Part shown: positions 60,670 through 64,000 of the stretch, piece after piece
Numbering within the stretch: the stretch's first letter is position 1
Layout: the number at the start of each line of letters is the position of its first letter
Assembly (NCBI GenBank): GCA_947497245.1
Contig: CANMFO010000002.1
Coordinates: forward strand, 1,178,001-1,242,000
Direction of reading: 5' to 3'
DNA length: 64,000 nt
DNA from: an uncultured Flavobacteriaceae bacterium
Lineage (GTDB): Bacteria; Bacteroidota; Bacteroidia; Flavobacteriales; Flavobacteriaceae
Made by a program: the position numbers and the translations under genes
The notes under the pieces: generated by a model
What the model was told of the DNA's origin: nothing
The model's input: the letters and a program-made list of their open reading frames with translations, nothing else
Databases searched by the model: none

Positions 60670-63048
60670 ATGATTCGATATTACGCCCTTAGTATTTGTT
60701 TTGCCCTTTTGACGGTCTATAGCGTCTTGGCCCAAAGTACTACTGAGACCACGATTCGTGGCAAGGTAGTTGAACAGGCCAGTGGACAACCCATAGCTTT
60801 TGCCACGGTGATGATTGCCGACAGCGAGACCAAGAAGCCCCTCAGCGGCACCACGACCCTGGAAGACGGTAGTTTTAGCCTGAAAACCGATGCGGTGGGT
60901 TTTTATATAGAAGTTAGCTTTTTGGGTTTTGAGACAAAAACCTTTGGACAACCTGTGGCCAACAGTGGAAAAATTGACCTAGGTACCGTAATGCTTAGCG
61001 AGGATGCCGAACAATTACAGGAAGTAGTGGTTGAAGGCGAGGTTTCCAAAACCGAGTTCAAACTCGACAAACGGGTATTCAACGTGGGGAAGGATTTGAG
61101 CAGCACAGGGGCCAGTGCCCTGGAGGTGTTGAACAATGTACCTTCGGTGAATGTGAATATCGAAGGGCAGATAAGCCTAAGGGGAAGTCAGGGCGTACAG
61201 GTGCTCATCAATGGCAAACCCTCTATTATCGCCAGCGAGGAAGGCAATGCCCTGGGCACCATTACGGCCGATATGATCGATAGGGTGGAGGTCATTACCA
61301 ACCCCTCGGCCAAGTACGATGCGGAGGGAACCTCGGGCATCATCAATATTGTAATAAAGAAGGAAGAACGGAAAGGGCTCAATGGCTCCGTCTCCGTGAA
61401 TACCGGTGCGCCCGATAGCCATAGTGTCGGGGTAAGCCTGAACCGCCGGACGGAGAAGTTCAATCTGTTCAGCCAGCTTGGGGTGGGCCTGCGCGAACTG
61501 CCCAATGATCTCGAAAATCGAAATGTTGATTTGGTGAACAACACCACCATACTTTCCGGTGGTACGGAATACCGCAATGAAACCTACTACAATTTTGTAT
61601 TGGGCACAGACTATTACATCAATCCAAAAAATGTGATCACGCTATCCGGAAATTTTGCACTGGAGATCGAGGAACAGCCCTCCGCTACGAATTTCACCTC
61701 TTTGGACGCGGGCAATGTAGTTGATTCGGAATGGCTCAGAACTGAGGTCACCGAGGCCACAAATCCAAAGTTTCAATACGAGCTACAGTACAAAAGGGAT
61801 TTTGAGGATAACGAAGACCATGTACTCCTTTTTAGCGCCCTGGGAAATTTCTTTGGGAAGGACCAATCCTCAGAGTTCCTGAACACTACCCTATCCGGTG
61901 ACAACAGGGATGCCACCCAGCGTACCCGTACCGACTTTAAGGAAGCGGTCTTTACCTTCAAATTGGACTATACAAAGCCGTTTTCCAAAACCTTGACCAT
62001 GGAAAGCGGGGCACAGTACGTCCTGAACGACGTTAGCAATGACTATGAGGTCAACGACCTGATCAACGGCGATTTCGTCAATGACCCTGGTCTCACCAAT
62101 GTTTTTGAATACGACCAGAAAGTACTCGGACTGTACAGTACAGGTGCTTACGAAGGTCAAAAATGGGGTGTTAAGGCAGGCTTAAGATTGGAACAGACCG
62201 ATTTGAACACCTTGCTTGCCAATACGGGCCAGGTGAACGACCAAAACTATACCAACCTTTTCCCAAGCCTTCACTCCTCCTATAAATTTACGGACAAAGT
62301 ATCGGTCCAGGCGGGCTATTCAAAACGGATCTATCGACCCAGGCTTTGGGATCTGAACCCGTTTTTCAATATCCGCAACAACTTTAGTATCCGCCAGGGC
62401 AATCCTGAACTACTACCGGAATTCACGGATTCGTATGAGGTGACCAGCATTTTCTTTATCGGCAAAACCTCATTGAATCTTGGGGTCTACCATCGGTACA
62501 CCACGGATGTCATAGAACGGGTGTCGACCTTTGTGAACAACGTGACCACGACAAAACCTTTGAACATTGGCACAAACAGGGCCACCGGCATCGAGTTCAA
62601 CAGCAAGTACAGTCCGGCCAGATGGTTGACGCTCAACGCGGATCTTAACTACAACCAATTTGCCCGGGACGGTATCTTCGAATCGCTTGTTTTCGATTTC
62701 AATGGGAACCGATGGTCCTCCAAGTTGATGGCAAAAGTGAAGTTTCCCGCAGATGTCGATTTCGAGGCCACAGGAAACTATCGATCGGGCTATAAAACGG
62801 TCCAAGGCGATGTGAGCGAGAATCTTTTCTTGGATTTGGGAGTTCGAAAGAAGGTCTTTAAGGGAAAAGGGGTGTTGAATTTAAGTGTACGGGACGCATT
62901 TGCCTCCAGAATAGGTGAAAACCAGATCGCACAGGCCGATTTTGAAATCTACAACCGCCGCCAAAGGGGACGTTTCGTGGCCTTCGGGTTCAGCTACGGC
63001 TTTGGAAAAGGGGAAGCCATGCAGTACTCCGGGGCGAGAAGAAGGTAG
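60670..63048 (+). CDS. TonB-receptor-like outer-membrane beta-barrel protein
   Basis: From the ATG at 60670 the 792-residue product has a signal peptide (YALSICFALLTVYSVLAQ), a carboxypeptidase-regulatory-like domain (TIRGKVVEQASGQPIAFATV), a plug-like part (LEVLNNVPSVNVNIEGQISL, RVEVITNPSAKYDAEG) and a barrel of the OMP_b-brl_3 type. Such proteins are common in Bacteroidota next to LytTR/LytS genes, and they may import or display a ligand for that system. The frame is open further upstream to 60565, but that part lacks a signal peptide. Confidence 0.92.
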   Translation: MIRYYALSICFALLTVYSVLAQSTTETTIRGKVVEQASGQPIAFATVMIADSETKKPLSGTTTLEDGSFSLKTDAVGFYIEVSFLGFETKTFGQPVANSGKIDLGTVMLSEDAEQLQEVVVEGEVSKTEFKLDKRVFNVGKDLSSTGASALEVLNNVPSVNVNIEGQISLRGSQGVQVLINGKPSIIASEEGNALGTITADMIDRVEVITNPSAKYDAEGTSGIINIVIKKEERKGLNGSVSVNTGAPDSHSVGVSLNRRTEKFNLFSQLGVGLRELPNDLENRNVDLVNNTTILSGGTEYRNETYYNFVLGTDYYINPKNVITLSGNFALEIEEQPSATNFTSLDAGNVVDSEWLRTEVTEATNPKFQYELQYKRDFEDNEDHVLLFSALGNFFGKDQSSEFLNTTLSGDNRDATQRTRTDFKEAVFTFKLDYTKPFSKTLTMESGAQYVLNDVSNDYEVNDLINGDFVNDPGLTNVFEYDQKVLGLYSTGAYEGQKWGVKAGLRLEQTDLNTLLANTGQVNDQNYTNLFPSLHSSYKFTDKVSVQAGYSKRIYRPRLWDLNPFFNIRNNFSIRQGNPELLPEFTDSYEVTSIFFIGKTSLNLGVYHRYTTDVIERVSTFVNNVTTTKPLNIGTNRATGIEFNSKYSPARWLTLNADLNYNQFARDGIFESLVFDFNGNRWSSKLMAKVKFPADVDFEATGNYRSGYKTVQGDVSENLFLDLGVRKKVFKGKGVLNLSVRDAFASRIGENQIAQADFEIYNRRQRGRFVAFGFSYGFGKGEAMQYSGARRR

Positions 63049-63061
63049 ACGTACGGTTTGG

Positions 63062-64000
63062 CTATTGGACGAATCCTGAAAGCGGCTCCGTGCCCACCTC
63101 AAAATCACTACAGGAGGCATCTTCTTTTTTGACCTGAAAGCTAAAGGTGCTCCCGTGGGGCGGAGTGGATGACACGCTAATGGTTCCTCCCAGTTTTTCA
63201 ATGATCTTTTTTACGGTCGCCAAGCCGATACCGTTTCCTTGCTTTCCAAATTTATCGGTGGTGCCCAATGTCTTAAAGATTTGAAAGATGCCGTCCTGAT
63301 CCTTCGGTGCAATGCCCGGTCCGTTGTCCCTGACGTAGAACATATAGTGGTCCGGGTCTTCCGATACGCCCAGTTCAATGGCTATCGCTTCTTTATCGTT
63401 GTACTTGACCGCATTGCCGACCAGGTTGATCAAGATTTGGTTGATGGCGGTCCTGTTCATCGTGACACTTGTCAATTTGGATTTTAAGACCAGCGATAGT
63501 GGCATGTCAAAGGAAAAGAGCCCGCCAATTTCATGGCACAGTTCCTGCAGATCGATTCTCGATTTTTGTTCTTTTAAAATGGACTCACTTTTGCTGTACT
63601 CCAAAAGACCGTCAATGAGTGTTTTCAATTTTTCCGAGGCTCCCTGTATGAAGGATAACATGGTCTTGCCGTCGTCGTCCATTGCATCGGCATAGCAATC
63701 GGAAAACAATTCGGCCGTACTCGAAATATTGTTCAAGGGGGATTTAAGGTCGTGGGCGGCCACATAGGCAAATTGCTCCAGGGCGTCGTTCTTTTCGTTC
63801 AGCAGTTCCACCGATTTTTTGAGCCGTACCTGCGTTTTTCGCAGTTGAAGGAGGTTCATCACCTGCCTTGACAGCGCCTTTAGGGAATCTACTTGACTTT
63901 GGCTCAATAATTTGGGCTTGTGGTCGATAACGCACAACGTGCCCAGGGGCAGGCCTTCGTCGTTGCAAAGTGCCACCCCCGCATAGAATATGACCCTGGG
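63062..64000 (-). CDS. GAF-domain sensor histidine kinase, 5' end cut by window edge
   Basis: The frame is open to the window edge, and the codons before the first GTG (P-R-V-I-F-Y-A-G) continue a GAF domain that ends LPLGTLCVIDHKP, so the start lies beyond 64000. The visible part then has a coiled coil, HisKA (FAYVAAHDLKSPLNNISST, with the acceptor His), and an ATPase domain (LVGNAVKYND, DNGPGIAPKD, GNGIGLATVKKI). The GAF-HisKA-ATPase layout matches cytoplasmic kinases related to phytochrome types. It ends 13 bp after the convergent beta-barrel gene. Confidence 0.92.
   Translation of the reverse strand, partial: PRVIFYAGVALCNDEGLPLGTLCVIDHKPKLLSQSQVDSLKALSRQVMNLLQLRKTQVRLKKSVELLNEKNDALEQFAYVAAHDLKSPLNNISSTAELFSDCYADAMDDDGKTMLSFIQGASEKLKTLIDGLLEYSKSESILKEQKSRIDLQELCHEIGGLFSFDMPLSLVLKSKLTSVTMNRTAINQILINLVGNAVKYNDKEAIAIELGVSEDPDHYMFYVRDNGPGIAPKDQDGIFQIFKTLGTTDKFGKQGNGIGLATVKKIIEKLGGTISVSSTPPHGSTFSFQVKKEDASCSDFEVGTEPLSGFVQ

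Noticed and set aside
1-64000. CRISPR arrays, tRNA or rRNA genes, insertion sequences, prophage
   Set aside because: Looked for regular direct repeats, cloverleaf ends, transposase or integrase motifs and att-like repeats. None seen. Repeats found are regulator boxes or related gene families.

Overview
The window reads as chromosome of a marine member of the Flavobacteriaceae (Bacteroidota). The signs are a SusC/SusD pair, many lipoproteins with Bacteroidota-type lipoboxes, a LytS/LytR-type pair, a Sec/lipoprotein (clade II) N2O reductase, and promoters of the TAnnTTTG type known from Bacteroidetes. I see no rRNA, tRNA, CRISPR array, insertion sequence or prophage. Both ends cut a gene: a TauE/SafE-like membrane protein on the left and a GAF histidine kinase on the right.

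Left half (about 1-38.6 kb) is an oxygen-limitation and stress island. In order it holds a truncated haemoglobin, a tryptophan dioxygenase-like protein and a large nitronate-monooxygenase-like protein of unknown role. Next is a nine-gene nitrous-oxide-reductase operon (cytochrome c, fasciclin lipoprotein, nosZ, membrane protein, nosL, cupin, nosD, nosF, nosY) divergent from an NsrR-like Rrf2 regulator. Then come hemN with a universal stress protein (USP), DUF6544-like and DUF302 proteins, a ribosome hibernation factor, an HMA-like/persulfide-dioxygenase-rhodanese operon, a ROK kinase, a MacAB-like exporter, DoxX and CbpA/CbpM. A PAS histidine kinase and a receiver-CRP/FNR fusion regulator follow, then five more USPs, ClbS-like, thioredoxin, Hsp20, three paralogous helical-bundle proteins and a D-lactate dehydrogenase.

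The main discovery is what ties this half together. Fourteen copies of an FNR-like palindrome, [A/C]TGA[T/C]-N4-[A/G]TCA[T/G], lie in its promoter regions. In most of them a Bacteroidetes -7 box (TAnnTTTG or TAnnTTTA) begins exactly 22 bp from the palindrome, which puts the palindrome at about -41.5, the classic position for activation by CRP/FNR proteins. The best candidate regulator in the window is the kinase plus receiver-CRP fusion pair at 27.2-29.5 kb. The gene content (USPs, Hsp20, hibernation factor, fermentative LDH, HemN, N2O reductase) resembles a hypoxia/dormancy regulon such as mycobacterial DosR. One of the fourteen promoters faces a gene-free stretch that ends in a strong hairpin, so it may make a regulatory RNA.

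Right half (about 38.6-64 kb): a patatin-like phospholipase and a cardiolipin synthase lead into a polysaccharide/glycoside utilisation region. This has a sulfatase, three DUF1080 (3-keto-glycoside hydrolase type) proteins, an esterase, glucuronate isomerase, a Tat-exported Gfo/Idh/MocA oxidoreductase, DUF6807, a LacI-type regulator and SusD/SusC. CGTTAACG-type palindromes upstream of the DUF1080 operon and of susC suggest both are controlled by the LacI protein. The window ends with a dienelactone-hydrolase-like protein, a LytTR regulator and kinase, a large outer-membrane beta-barrel protein, and the cut kinase.
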